Positions 1 to 10,979 of a stretch of DNA of 64,000 nucleotides are shown one piece after another. The stretch is from Dracaena cambodiana (Eukaryota > Streptophyta > Magnoliopsida > Asparagales > Asparagaceae), in the NCBI GenBank assembly GCA_036321105.1, contig JAYEPQ010000005.1, forward strand, positions 50,061,349-50,125,348, written 5' to 3'. The notes under the pieces are model-generated. The model was not told the origin of the DNA. It saw only the letters and a list, made by a program, of their open reading frames with translations, and did no database searches. The stretch's first letter is position 1. Each line of letters opens with the position of its first letter. The translations under genes and the position numbers were made by a program.

Positions 1-44
1 AGATATTCATGGATGCAATTTCATTTAGTTTCAGTTTGAAATAC

Positions 45-445
45 CTGCTGCCGCTTTGCAAGCTGCCATCGTACCACACGGTGAACTATGTCCTTCCTGA
101 TGGGCACATCAAAAACATCCCCAGCCAAGACCATCAGTCCCTTGTCTTCATTTTGAAAATTTGTCACCCTTGTTACTAGGTCTTCATATTGTCCTGGAAT
201 CATAATATTACTTTAGACAGGCCATTAAGTAAGAGATAAAAATAAAATAAACTGACATGATGAATTAGCAAAATGCCAAAAACATACTCTTCGATGATTT
301 TGCTGACAATTTGAGTTGACAGCAGAATGTCAAATTCATATTAATTTTAACACATACAACATGTTAGCAAGTAGCCTCATAAAAATGGAAAAATAGAGCG
401 AGCAGCAATATTTCCAGACGATAGACCAAGAGATTGAAACTGATT

Positions 446-541
<96 letters not shown>

Positions 542-1092
542 TTTGCAAAATTAACAGGAACTCAAAGAAATCGAACAGATTTATGATAGCACAAAGAACA
601 ACCAAACACAAAAGGAAAAAAATGATACAAATTTGACAGACAAAATCACTTGAAAATACTAAATTTGAACATATACCTATGTCGCGATCGTTCGTCGAGA
701 TTGTGTTTCTTGTCAACAGCTCCGGAGGGATTGTTCCTTCACTCGGATGAGACAAAGTACAAAAATCCTTATTCGCGGCAAATGGCGAAGCAAACTGCAC
801 ATGCTCAAATCTTCAGATAACTAAAATGAAAAACTCCAAACTAATTGAAGAATTAAAAGATAGAATCTTGATTCGATAACAGGAGAAAAGGAGAGACCTT
901 GGACGAGGGCACGGCCATGACGAATCTCGCATCGGTGAGATTCCACGTCCGCCGGAGCGGCGACTGATGGACGGAGGAGGAGGCGGCGGCGAAGGAGGAT
1001 GAGAAGGACCGGAGGAGAGCTAGGGTTTGAGATGGGCTGAAGATGGGGTGGCGGCGGCGGGCGTGAGAAAGGAGGAGGCTCAGATTCGCCAT
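45..1092 (-). CDS. MRPL4: Mitochondrial ribosomal protein uL4m (L4), exons 1-3, 3' partial
   Basis: Encodes a protein of the mitochondrial ribosome large subunit, imported from the cytosol. Three exons join in frame: 898-1092 (65 codons), 677-794 and 45-193. Each has GT donors and AG acceptors (donors at 897-896, 676-675, 44-43; acceptors just above 794 and 193). The N-terminus is rich in Arg, Ser and Leu with no acidic residue for more than 40 residues, as in a mitochondrial presequence. Exon 3 carries the family signature around VFDVPIRKDIVHRVVRWQLA, which is the start of the L4/L1 core. The rest of the core lies beyond the left edge. Intron 2 holds a long (TA)n run. The ATG at 1092 is the first in the frame and is followed directly by the presequence. 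A family-B transposon end lies 104 bp upstream. The family call is firm; exon junctions are by eye. Confidence 0.9.
449..538. repeat. (TA)n microsatellite in uL4m intron 2
   Basis: An almost pure AT dinucleotide run of about 90 bp inside the second intron of the uL4m gene. It is probably length-polymorphic. Any reading frame across it is an artefact. Confidence 0.95.
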
Positions 1093-1196
1093 TGTTTTTT
1101 TTTTTTTTTTTGATTTTGGGAAGTGGATGTAATCGGCGAGGGTTTTGGGTTTAAGTGGTCGCGTGCGGGTGCCGGGTGTGGACCCGATATTCGGAG
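1093..1196 (-). promoter_or_regulatory. Short 5' flank of the uL4m gene
   Basis: Only about 100 bp separate the uL4m start codon from the end of a family-B transposon at 1197. The stretch has a run of about 18 T (A on the gene strand) directly upstream of the ATG. No TATA box is evident. The core promoter must lie here or inside the transposon end. Confidence 0.4.
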
Positions 1197-1394
1197 GGGG
1201 AGTTTCTAGAAGGGCACACCATTTTTCCCGGAGCCCGCTTAAAAAATTCTTTCATCATTAAATTTTTAGGGCTGAAATACTTTTATTTTCAATCTCTCTT
1301 CTCCTTCTCATCTCAAATTGCAGTTCAGTTAACCAAAAAAAAAAAAAAAATTTAAAACTAATAACTATTCTATCAAATCTTTTCATATATTAAA

Positions 1395-1965
1395 AGATTA
1401 ATTACAGTTAGACCCCCTGTAGTATTGGGAGTGTGTAATTTAACATCTCTGAAATTTGAAACTCTCAAAACAACCCCTGAACTTAGTTATTTTCACTCTC
1501 CTTTTTTATTAAAGTGCACTCTTATTCCTCAAATTCCTATTTTACCATTGTCCATCACTTTAACCAGCACACTTCCTCTCTCTCTCCTCTACATCTCTAT
1601 CTCTCTTTCTCCTCATCTCTCTTTTTAAGCAGCACACTTTCTCTCTCTCTTCTCTCTATCCTTCTCTCTATCCCTCTCTATCAGTCACTCTCTCTCTATC
1701 CCTCTCTCTCAGAGAGAGGGATAGAGAGAGAGTGACTGATAGAGAGGGATAGAGAGAGAGAGAGAGAGAGGAGAGAAAGAGAGAGTGTGTGCTGGTTAAA
1801 AAGAGAGATGATGGTAGAATAGAAATTTGAGGGACAAAAGTGCACTTTAGTAAAAAAAGAGAGTGAAAATAACTAAGTTTAGGGTTTTTTTTTTAGAGTT
1901 TCAAACTTCAGGGGTGTTAAGTTACACACCCCAAATACTATATGGGGTCTAACTGTAATTAACCC
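1395..1965. mobile_element. Mutator-like MITE, copy 1
   Basis: A 571-bp foldback element with terminal repeats starting AGATTAATTACAGTTAGACC on the left and the complement of GGGTTAATTACAGTTAGACC on the right. It is flanked by a perfect 9-bp duplication TATATTAAA (1386-1394 and 1966-1974). The interior is a CT run meeting its own complement, forming a near-perfect hairpin about 1560-1790. A relative sits at 61131-61791. A 9-bp duplication is typical of the Mutator superfamily. It has no coding capacity. Confidence 0.9.
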
Positions 1966-2069
1966 TATATTAAATTATCTTACAAATTCAATTCGAAAAT
2001 TGACTTTATTAGGCCTTTACTTACTCAAAAATCTTAGAAACATTACAGATTAATAAAATTTATAAATCC

Positions 2070-2200
2070 AAAAAAAACTGTCTGGACAGACAGTCTGTAC
2101 GGTCCAATATCCGTCCGGATTGGAAGTCCAGACAATGGACTGCCAGTCTGAACGAATTTTTTTGTCTGGGGTGTACACCCCGGACAATAGATAAGAGTCA
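2070..2200. repeat. Degenerate GTCCGGAC hairpin array in copy L
   Basis: Several short palindromes built on TCCGGACT/AGTCCGGA and decayed forms (GTCTGGACAGAC, GTCCAGAC). It is the decayed inverted counterpart of the better array at 41735-41940 in copy R. Confidence 0.6.
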
Positions 2201-2525
2201 AAAATATGAGTAACAACTTTTGTTAGGACATGGATTGAAGTAGCAAATATGACTAACAAATTTTGTTGACTACAACACCATAAACCAAAGAAATAAATTC
2301 ATATTTGTTAATAATAAAATGAAAGGTAAATTCATCAGTATCCAGTGTGTAGGAACAATTACAATATAGTGCAACAAACACAAAGAATTCATTCATATCT
2401 CAAATTTGTACACAAAGTTTTGCTCTTTCCAACCACAAATTTCATCAATAACACATAAATATGAAATTCAAATTCAAACAATGAGAATTATGAACAAATC
2501 AGCCCATAATTAGAAACAACATTAC

Positions 2526-2596
<71 letters not shown>

Positions 2597-2606
2597 GCAC
2601 ACACAC
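2526..2606. repeat. (AT)n-(CA)n compound microsatellite
   Basis: An AT run of about 50 bp followed by ACACAC/GCAC repeats, inside family-B copy L. Confidence 0.9.
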
Positions 2607-3477
2607 AAAGTTTCGTTTGCAGCAAACAGTTCTCGAATAACCATCTAAAACACATTATTTTCGAGTACAGCCCTTTTAAATTACGATCCAAAATAAAAAA
2701 ATAATTATCTAATGTCTCCAGGTCTTGAAACTCTTGAAGAGTATTAATTCAACTGGTCCTCCACTAATCGGTTGCACTTCTTCTTCTGAGTCTAGTTCAT
2801 TAATATTTGCTCTTTTGTAAGACTCTTCAGTAACAGGAGATTTTGTTAATATCAATATCTTAAACTCTGCAAGTGGATAAACATAAATATTTAGCATACA
2901 AGTGAGAAATAAGACATAGTCAACAAATCATCATGTGTCATATTGAAACTAAAAGTTTTATAAAACTCATTTGATAACTAAACAATATAAAATTTAAATA
3001 TGCAAGTGGAGTTGTCAAAAATTAATTTAATTATATTAAACATCGAAATCAGACCCTAACCCCTAATACATATAATCTATTGTCCTCTTGAATAAAACAG
3101 AATAACGAATAACAAATACCAAACAATACTTACAATTCATAAGTAAACTTAATTTTTTCACACAAATAGCCTCTGTAGGCCAACTTCTAAACTTAACATT
3201 TATTCCTTTACAAGAGACAAGTCTCAACATCAATGTATTTTCAAACTTTTACCAAACTAGAGTCGTATGTGACTAACCCCAAAAGGAACGTGATTCAGCT
3301 ACAGGTCTCTTAAACATCTAACATATAACAATACAAAATATATCCAATTTTATACTGACACCAATACCAAGCAGCTTAGCTAAGATTACTCTGGAGTTTT
3401 CCCTCATAGTAATTCTTCTTCTACTTTAACCATGCAACTGTTTACACTCATAATTTATGGTATTCGTACATACAAAT
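2607..3477. other. Interior of family-B copy L, no recognised gene
   Basis: AT-rich sequence up to the gypsy insertion point. A 62-codon open frame at 2709-2897 (minus), with an acidic NELDSEEE stretch after a possible CAG acceptor, is the only coding-like piece. I do not recognise it; it may be a captured exon or chance. Confidence 0.4.
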
Positions 3478-6400
3478 TGTAACGACCATTTTTTTTCAAA
3501 TTTTTGAAATGAAAAAAAAAATAAAAAAATCTGAAAATAATAATAATAATAATAAATATAAATATATATTGGGATTTGTTTGGATATAAATCTGAATAGT
3601 TGAGAAAAAAATCGGATAGAAATCTAAATAGTTGAAAGGAAATCAAATCTTAACCAAAAAAAAAATATTTTTGTTGGATCTCAACTAAGTAGGCTATATT
3701 TTAATCCAAAACCTCATTCTCATTTCTCTTCTGGAACGCTGAGAAATTGGAACGCTTGCAGGACGTACGGGAAGAAGAAGAGCGGAAGCAAGGAAGGGGA
3801 ACGACTCAACCAAATGTGAGTTTTTAAAGTCACTTAACATGCTATGCTTGTTCTTTATATAGTTCCTATTTTATTTAGATGCATAAATATTAAATCGAAA
3901 ATAGTCCTATAGATTTTGTTAAAGATAGTTCTATGAATTTTACAATCGCGATTGATTAGAATATTTATATTAATTTGTTTCAGGCGAAGGTATATTTGAC
4001 AAAGAATAAAATTTGAATTTTCACCATTGTCAGCTTGCTTGATTAGGCAGTCAAATAAATTGTCATTAGGATAAATTTCATCGATGCCTATGAGGTTTAT
4101 AGATTGGAGTAGAGTTGGGCTTACAGTTTGAGTTTTGTACGATTTGACCGCATAAAGGATTAGTCAGCGATTGGATTGGTATTTTTGATATTATGTCCTT
4201 AGAAATTTTAAGTGTGCCTTAAGAATTTCCCTTCTCATTTATAATTGCTGGTTAAATTTTTCTCCCATTTTTTTTTTTTGGGCCCAAAGTGGAAACAGTT
4301 ATGCTAAATTGGTACAAAATTAATTAACTTGCAAGCCAAATCACCATCTTGTTGTCTTTTGAACAGAGATATACGAGCCAGCTCGATATTCCCTCTTTGC
4401 CCTTCAATCCATTTCCAATTCTAGATCCAAAATCCTTTTCCAACTCCAGAGGTAAAACACATATCTGAATCCAAGTTCATATCCAAATCTAATTCCAAAT
4501 CTAAAATTCATAACCCAATTCTTTAAGGCAGGAAGGAAGGGTCTTGGGGGTCAAACCTGTTGTTGGGGAAAATATTATTGATGGATGTCTTACCTGATCA
4601 GGCATGTTTCAAGATTTTGTTTAGAGTATATTGTTCTCTTAGAAATTGGGGCGTGCTTTAGAGTTGCCCACCTTCAAACTCTCCCTTCTCAGGGATGATG
4701 ATGAGTTGCCCTTGGTATCCCCATCTATTATTTTTGGTTCTGATTCTACCCAAAACCATGTTCTCATTGGACTGTCTGTAGTTGCATTTAAATTGCGAGG
4801 CATTTTTGGCAGCCATTGAGAGAGAGAACATCACTAATTTTCATTCAACCTTGGCAAATATGTCCAGTAATTGGCCAAGGGAAGTTGTTTCCTTTTGGTG
4901 ACAGACTTCATGGTTCTTGGTTTCTTCCGCATCTACTTGTGCTTCTTCTTCACCTTCCGTTTCCGCATCTGCTTGTGCTTCTTCTTCACCTTCCGCTCCC
5001 ACTTGCGTTTCTTCTTCATCTTCCTGCTTCCGCCTCGGTTTCTACTTGGGCTCGCGCTTCTTCTTCACTTTCCGCTTCGCTTGCGGCGGTACTCCTTCTA
5101 CACCTTACGCTTATGCTTCTTCTTTTCTCCGCTTCTGCTCGCGTTTCCGTTGCTCCCTCACCTTTTCTCCCCCTTCCTGTGTTTGGGTTGCGAAAGCTAG
5201 GCAAACAAACCAGGCTTTGATGTATGGTTTGGAAATTTCTACACGCACACCTACTTGTTTGTGAGCCCATTTTTCCTCCCTTGTTGTAAGCCACCATATT
5301 TTTTTTTTTGGCAGTGTCCATTTAGACTTTCCCCAATTCCATTGGCTAGGGCCCTGGTTTTTCTGGAAATTCTAAATGCGCACGCGAGCACCCTTTTTCC
5401 CCATGTTGTAACCACTACTACCCATCATGTGGTGCGCAGTTAGCAATACCCTCAATCCAAGGGGCTTGTGTTGGCTAGTTTTGGGACCTCTAAATGCACA
5501 CATCACTATCCGTGAGCACCTTCTTCCCTTGTGTTGTAAATCACTTTATTATTGAAAATAGGGTGTACGCTTAGAACCACCCCCAAGTCATGATACTGCA
5601 TTGGCTGGAATTGAGGAATTTTCTTTGTGCGCACACATTTTCCAATGAGCACCATTCCCCCCCTATGTTGTAAATCACTTCCTGTACGACATATGATGCG
5701 CGTTTAGAGATATCCAAATCTTATGCATATAACTGCTATTGCTATCCGAATTCGCGGACATATAGAAAAAAAAGGGGGTGATTAAATAAAAGCGACATGT
5801 TTCTATATTTCATAAATATGCATAAAATCCAACATGCGATTTTATAAGTTTTAATTCCAGTTGTTTTTTATATATCTTGAAAAGAAAGGAAAAATAATAC
5901 TAATACAAGGTATGATAAGACACCGTATAAATGCAAATTGTTACTGTATAAGATTGGTGATAGATAATTAAATTACCGCAACGTTATATTGTCACTGATA
6001 TTGTTACTGTTCACTGAACTCTAATTATTATCACCAATCTACATACTGAACTGAAATTTACTGAAATCATAAATTTATATTGAAATTGATAATTAACACC
6101 GAACTTGATATACACTAGGGATTTGGGGGAAAATTTAGGTTTGTATGAATTAGATGGCTGAACGTAACTGTACTGTGCCACTGTTTCCCATTATGGGAGG
6201 ATCGGGATAGGCTCCGATCAACTTACTGCGCCACTGTTTCTCATTTTTGGGATGATCGGGATAGACTCCGATCAACTTACTGTTCCGTTTTCCCGGGGGT
6301 AGACGGGGATGCGTTCAGAACAGCTATATTCATATTTCCTGAATTTTCAAATTTCATAATTAAAAGACATTAACTGAAATAATAAAAATAAACACAATAA

Positions 6401-6925
6401 TGATTACCACGTAGAGCCTTCTAATTTTTTTATTTGCATAACTGTTTATGACATTGAGTTATCATTGCTATCCTTTCATGTTTTATATGAGATCGCTTTA
6501 CTGACGATCCTGGTTATGCATGACCAGATGCAGACCTTTATGAAGAAGTAGATCCTCCAGATACAGGACATGATATGGTATATTTTAAGGAACAAGCGAA
6601 TCTGCAGGAGTGATTACTTCCTTTGGTTAACTGTTTTCTTTTTAAAAAAAATGTAATAAGTGCTGATGACACTTTATTTAAGTTTATGCGAGACAGTCCT
6701 TTTCTTTTATTTTGAAATAATTTAACTGTGGTGACATTTGTTAATCTTATTTTGAGGGAATTTTTTATCGCTTTGTTTTGATAAAGAAAATTTTCATTTA
6801 GTTTCTGCATGTTATTCATATTAAATTGCAAATGGTGACTGTAATATTTTGTTTGAGGCTCGTCGAGTTATCATTCGACGCCGAACGTTCCAGCTTTCCA
6901 CACTACTGGAAGTGGGGCGTTACCG
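3478..6925 (+). repeat. 5' LTR of the gypsy element
   Basis: A 3.45-kb direct repeat of 17179-20613. It differs by scattered substitutions, poly-A/T length and a 28-bp block near 5120 absent from the 3' copy. It contains a CT/TCTTC-rich low-complexity stretch (about 4930-5160) and an array of MITE-like units (5231-5712). Open frames here lie in low-complexity sequence and are not genes. Confidence 0.93.
5231..5712 (+). repeat. Four tandem MITE-like units inside the 5' LTR
   Basis: Units begin near 5231, 5365, 5483 and 5613 (period 118-134 bp). Each has a version of GGAAATTCTAAATGCGCAC, then GTGAGCACC, then ATGTTGTAAATCACTT, then a terminus like GTGCGCATTTAGA. That is the order of parts in the family-A MITEs at 27814, 29367 and 43461. 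Three units are preceded by TTGGCTAG or TTGGCTGG. The same array occurs in the 3' LTR at about 18921-19402. Confidence 0.75.
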
Positions 6926-6926
6926 G

Positions 6927-6939
6927 TGGTATCAGAGCC
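6927..6939 (+). other. Primer-binding site, initiator-Met tRNA
   Basis: TGGTATCAGAGCC lies immediately inside the 5' LTR and complements the 3' end of plant initiator-methionine tRNA, the usual primer for this lineage. Confidence 0.92.
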
Positions 6940-7158
6940 TAGGTTATTTAAATCTGTTCAAGTGATTTGAACAAACTTGAATATCATTACAGTCAGCAAA
7001 ATGTGTATGTATATAATAATAGTTTAATTTTGTTAAAGTATTTAAGGTTCGATACGACTATACACATATATATGCGTAAATATGATTTTCTACATATATC
7101 TATTTACTTTTATTATGTTTATTTAAGTAATACTTACGTTATTTTGTTCCTCAGAAGG

Positions 7159-8142
7159 ATGGCTCGTCAGGCTAATAGGAATGGGGGAAATTTCGGTTCG
7201 ACCTCAAACTCCATTGATGCCAATGAAATGTTGGGACTGCTTAGCAAGATGGTCGACGCGCAACAACAGCAGGCCGAAGCCTTTCGAGCGGGAGTGATGG
7301 CAGCCCTAGATCGTGTGGCGGAACCGAGAGACCAGCGTCCAGGAGGGATATCTGATTTCTGACATCTTCATCCAGCAACTTTCTCAGGAACAGTAGGAGC
7401 CTTGGAGGCTGAACAGTGGCTCATGCAGATGGAAGACTTATTAAGGGCTGCTCGGATTCCTGAGGCCGACAAAGTAAATGTCGTCAAAATTCAATTGACG
7501 AATATTGCAAGTGCTTGGTGGCAAACAGAGGAGAGCAGACTATCCCAACCAATCTCGTGGGAAGCTTTCACAATGAGCTTCCTTGCAAGGTTCTTTCTGA
7601 GAGCAGCCAGGAGGGAAATTGAGCACCAATTCATTAACTTGAGGCAGGCCGGGATGACAGTAGAGGAGTATGCATCAGAGTTTGTCCGTCTGAGTCGATT
7701 TGCGCCGTACATGGTGTCAAATGAGGCAGATCGTGCTCATCGCTTCCAACAGGGATTGAGGATAGATATCCAGAAATATTTAGTAACCTCCAGAATAGAG
7801 ACCTATGCTGAGGTTATTGATGCAGCTCAGGATGTAAAGCAAGTAATAAATAAGGAGAGGAAGATTCAATCTTCTGCGCCCAAGAGGTCGGCCAGTCAAA
7901 TGTTGGGTGGAACTTCAGCTAGGAGTGCGGAGAAGCGGCTGGTTACTTCTTCGCAACAGAAGGTCACTTGCACACATTGCCAGAAGTCAGGACACACTAT
8001 CAAGGAGTGTCGGTATGCCAATAACTTATGTCTAGCATGTGGATCAAGTGAACACAGGATCGGAGATTGCCCACGAAGGAGCAACAGGGGGCCAACGCCT
8101 CATCTTCCAGCACCCCAACAACAACAACCACCCAAGGATTAA
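7159..8142 (+). pseudogene. gag: gag of the gypsy element, interrupted by in-frame TGA and TAA
   Basis: Encodes the capsid/nucleocapsid polyprotein of the Tekay-type element. The likely start is MARQANRNGG at 7159. The frame breaks at TGA 7360-7362, resumes with HPATFSGT and the retrotransposon gag domain (motifs AEQWLMQMEDL, WEAFTMSFLARFF, GMTVEEYASEFVRLS), then two CCHC zinc knuckles (CTHCQKSGHTIKEC and CLACGSSEHRIGDC). A second in-frame stop, TAA at 8140-8142, precedes protease. The same frame continues on both sides of each stop, so these are point mutations. The TGA may come from CGA by C-to-T change. Confidence 0.9.
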
Positions 8143-8655
8143 ATCAGCAGTCAGAATAGGCGACCACTTCCACCTCAAAACAAAATTTACGAGCAGGCCA
8201 AGAAGAATATGACAGTGGATAAAGGACGTGGGCAAGCATATAATCTAACTGCAGAGCAAGTGGAGAAGTCAGATGATGTGGTGACAGGTATGATTCTAGT
8301 ATATCATGTACCTACATCCGTTTTATTTGACTCGGGAGCATCACATTGCTTTATTTCTTCTACATTTGTGACACGACATGCCATACCTTGTGAAAACCTG
8401 AACATTAGATGGAGAATTAGTACGGGTAATGGGAGTATTGATTCTACTCAAATGTGTAGAATGTGTCCTGTAGTGATTTGTAAAAGGGAATTTTATGCTA
8501 ATTTCCTGGTTATCGATACTCACGGATTTGATGTGATACTGGGAATGGATTGGTTAAGTACCTTCCATGCAATTATTGATTGTCGGAGGAGGAGCGTTAT
8601 CTTCAAGATACCGAATCACCTAGAGTTCGAATTCATCGGGGGCAGCAGTACCAAG
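8143..8655 (+). pseudogene. pol: Aspartic protease region of gypsy pol, cut by the TR-GAG insertion
   Basis: Reads in the gag frame with the retropepsin active-site motif LFDSGASHCFIS and the flap/second half DVILGMDWLSTFHAIIDC. The frame ends where the TR-GAG element enters after CCAAG at 8651-8655. The remainder of pol resumes at 14150. Confidence 0.9.
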
Positions 8656-9198
8656 TGTACGCCCGAAAATTGAATCTTTGATTCCATTGCAAAATTATTT
8701 GATTACAACGAAGATTTGAGATTACAAAAATTCCGAAGAATTACAAAAAAGGGAATATTGGTGGATTCCCTTTTTTATGTGGGTTCGGGTGGCGGTGGAG
8801 TCTCGTTGCTGCCTCCGTTGACCGTCCGACCAGGAGAAGATGGCTCTGCTCTTTTCTTTGATCTCACGAGCTCGCCCGAAATCTTCCCAAAGTCCAAGAA
8901 TCCAAAAGTCCTCTCTCCGGTTAAATTTTTGCATTTTATAGACCGAAGAGACTTGAAATCCAGCTCGATTCCTCCTGAAAAAGCGGATCACGGGATATCA
9001 GGAAAATAAAATAGGAAATAAAACAACGGAAAACAACGAAAAACAACCCGCGGGGGCTCCCGCGGGTTGCTTCCCACGGGTTGCTTCCCGCAGGGGCTCC
9101 CGCGGGTTGCTTCACCCGCGGGTTGCATCCCGCGGGTGCAACCCGTGGGTGTGCCCACTTAGCAAATTTAGGTTTTTTTTTTTTTTTTGGTATCTACA
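8656..9198 (-). repeat. 3' LTR of the TR-GAG element
   Basis: A 543-bp LTR, TGTACGCCCG...TCTACA on the plus strand. It ends in a poly-T tract after a block of CCCGCGGG palindromes (9045-9150). It pairs with 13628-14149; the two differ mainly in the number and order of palindrome units and poly-T length. Confidence 0.95.
9045..9150. repeat. CCCGCGGG palindrome cluster in the LTR
   Basis: Repeated CCCGCGGGTTGC / CCCGCGGGTGCAACCC units, each a perfect 8-bp palindrome, in an otherwise AT-rich LTR. Related clusters lie at 14020-14097, 12910-13145 and 48967-49070. Confidence 0.9.
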
Positions 9199-9213
9199 TA
9201 ACCCCCTCCAAAG
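9199..9213 (-). other. Polypurine tract of the TR-GAG element
   Basis: On the minus strand TTTGGAGGGGGTTA stands directly before the 3' LTR, the expected place of the plus-strand primer. Confidence 0.8.
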
Positions 9214-9299
9214 TTTTTTGAAGTTCTGTATTGAACCGTACTGAATTTCGAAATACTTTGGATTCTTTAATTTTGGTTATAGACCTTTTAAAAGATTTG

Positions 9300-9960
9300 G
9301 TCGATAGAGATAACTGTTAACATATTCATTTATTCAATGACAAGCAGAGGTATGATTTTAACGTACTCATTAGAGGACAAGCAGAGGCATGATGTTAACA
9401 TGCTTATTTTAGGTCAAGCAGAGGTATAATATTAACGTGCTTATTTTAATCCTAACCGTTCAGTGACATCTAGTATGACGAATCAGAAAAAGACAGAGGT
9501 GACATTAAACGTGTCTTGGAGCTTAACCTATTCAGAGGATCTGGTCGTGATAGGGACAAGCTGACTAAATAGAGGTGACGGTTAACGTATTTAGTTTTGG
9601 AATCGGACTATCAGAGGTAACTGTTAACTTGATAGGGAGATGATTTTCGTCAGAGGTGATTTTTAACTTAACGATATCAAAAGCACGTTCATTAGAGGTT
9701 GCAATGTTGGACTTGATGAAGTGTGAATTTTCTTTTCTGTCAGAGGTGAAATCTTAACGTGACAGGGGATCGATTTAATTAGGATTTTATCTCTTTTGAT
9801 TTTGAATTATGATATCAAAGGTATGATTTTAACTTGACAAATATTTTGGAGTGTCGCTTGCTCTGTTGGAGCAAAATGACAAGAAAAGTTTTGCTGTCAG
9901 AGGTGAAATCTTAACGTGACAGGAGATTTATCTGATTAGGATTTTTAGCAAACCCCCAGC
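9300..9960 (-). repeat. Degenerate AGAGGT...TTAACGT repeats in the TR-GAG
   Basis: The motif (C)AGAGGTRANNNTTAACGT, 15-20 bp long, recurs about ten times with spacings near 50-80 bp. Examples start near 9345, 9387, 9418, 9498, 9571, 9615, 9650, 9745 and 9898. No coding sense is seen. Confidence 0.7.
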
Positions 9961-10024
9961 TATCAACGGGTTTGATTTGCCTTTACCAACTACCGTTTGA
10001 GTCGGGCTAGCCATGCTATTCCCC

Positions 10025-10735
10025 TCAGCATGGTGAGTTGTCGAGGATCTCGTTTGGGCTTAAATGCCAAATTTTTTCCTCTTCCCTTTGCCTTAGCAGC
10101 TTAGGATGATTCATGCTTTTTACCCCCAGCATGGTGGGGTTGGCGAGAATTTTATTCTCTTCCCGTAGCCTTGTCGGCGTTGAGTAATTCATACTTATTA
10201 CCCCCAGTATGGTGGGGTTGGCGAGAAATTTATTCTCTTCCCGTAGCCTTGTCGGCGTTGGGTAATTCATACTTATTACCCCCAGTATGGTGGGGTTGGC
10301 GAGAAATTTATTCTCTTCCCGTAATCTTAGCGGCGTTGGGTAATTTATACTTTTTACCCCCAGTATGGTGGGGTTGGATAGAAATTTATTCTTTTCCCGT
10401 AGCCTTGTCGGCGTTGGGTAATTTATACTTTTTACCCCCAGTATGGTAGGGTTGGCGAGAAATTTATTCTCTTCCCGTACCCTTGTCGGTGTTGGGTAAT
10501 TCATGCTTTTTACCCCCAGCATGGTGGGGTTAGCGAGAAATTTATTCTCTTCCCGTAGCCTTGTCGGCGTTGGGTAATTCATACTTATTACCCCCAGTAT
10601 GGTGGGGTTGGCGAGAAATTTATTCTCTTCCCGTAGCCTTAGCGGCGTTGGGCAGTTCATACTTATTACCCCAGTATGATGGGGTTGGCGAGAAATTTAT
10701 TCTCTTCCCGTAGCCTTGTCGGCGTTGGGTGATTC
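10025..10735 (-). repeat. 78-bp tandem repeats, open as a 26-residue repeat frame
   Basis: About nine copies of a 78-bp unit (TATTCTCTTCCCG recurs at about 10153, 10231, 10309, 10387, 10465, 10543, 10621, 10699). As 78 is divisible by three, one minus-strand frame stays open from 10660 to 10025: 211 codons of a 26-residue repeat such as NYPTPTRLREENKFLANPT. This may be only a property of the array. It lies downstream of gag where other elements carry pol. Confidence 0.75.
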
Positions 10736-10777
10736 ATTTTTTTTTTTTTTTGATGTTTTTTCTTTTTTCTTTTTTTT

Positions 10778-10779
<2 letters not shown>

Positions 10780-10828
<49 letters not shown>
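10780..10828. repeat. (TA)n microsatellite in the TR-GAG
   Basis: About 45 bp of TA dinucleotides after a T-rich stretch, between the 78-bp repeats and the gag stop. Confidence 0.9.
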
Positions 10829-10829
<1 letters not shown>

Positions 10830-10979
10830 GGGTTTAAATTAACCGCCTTGAGCCCTTTTTTGGGAATTGTTGTGACCCCAAGTGGTACCTTTAGACCTCA
10901 CACATTAAATGTGTCGGAGTTAGCTCTAACTCCTTTTTTGTTAAGCTTTGAGCTGAACTGCTCCAGTGTCAATCAACGC

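Noticed and set aside
1561..1790. Strong hairpin as a possible microRNA precursor
   Set aside because: It is a simple CT/GA repeat within a Mutator-like MITE; a small RNA from it would be a MITE siRNA.
4816..5443. Several open frames of 60-134 codons in the gypsy 5' LTR (and at 18589-19133)
   Set aside because: They lie in a TCTTC-rich low-complexity stretch of an LTR, in several frames and both strands at once, and differ between the two LTRs by a 28-bp block.
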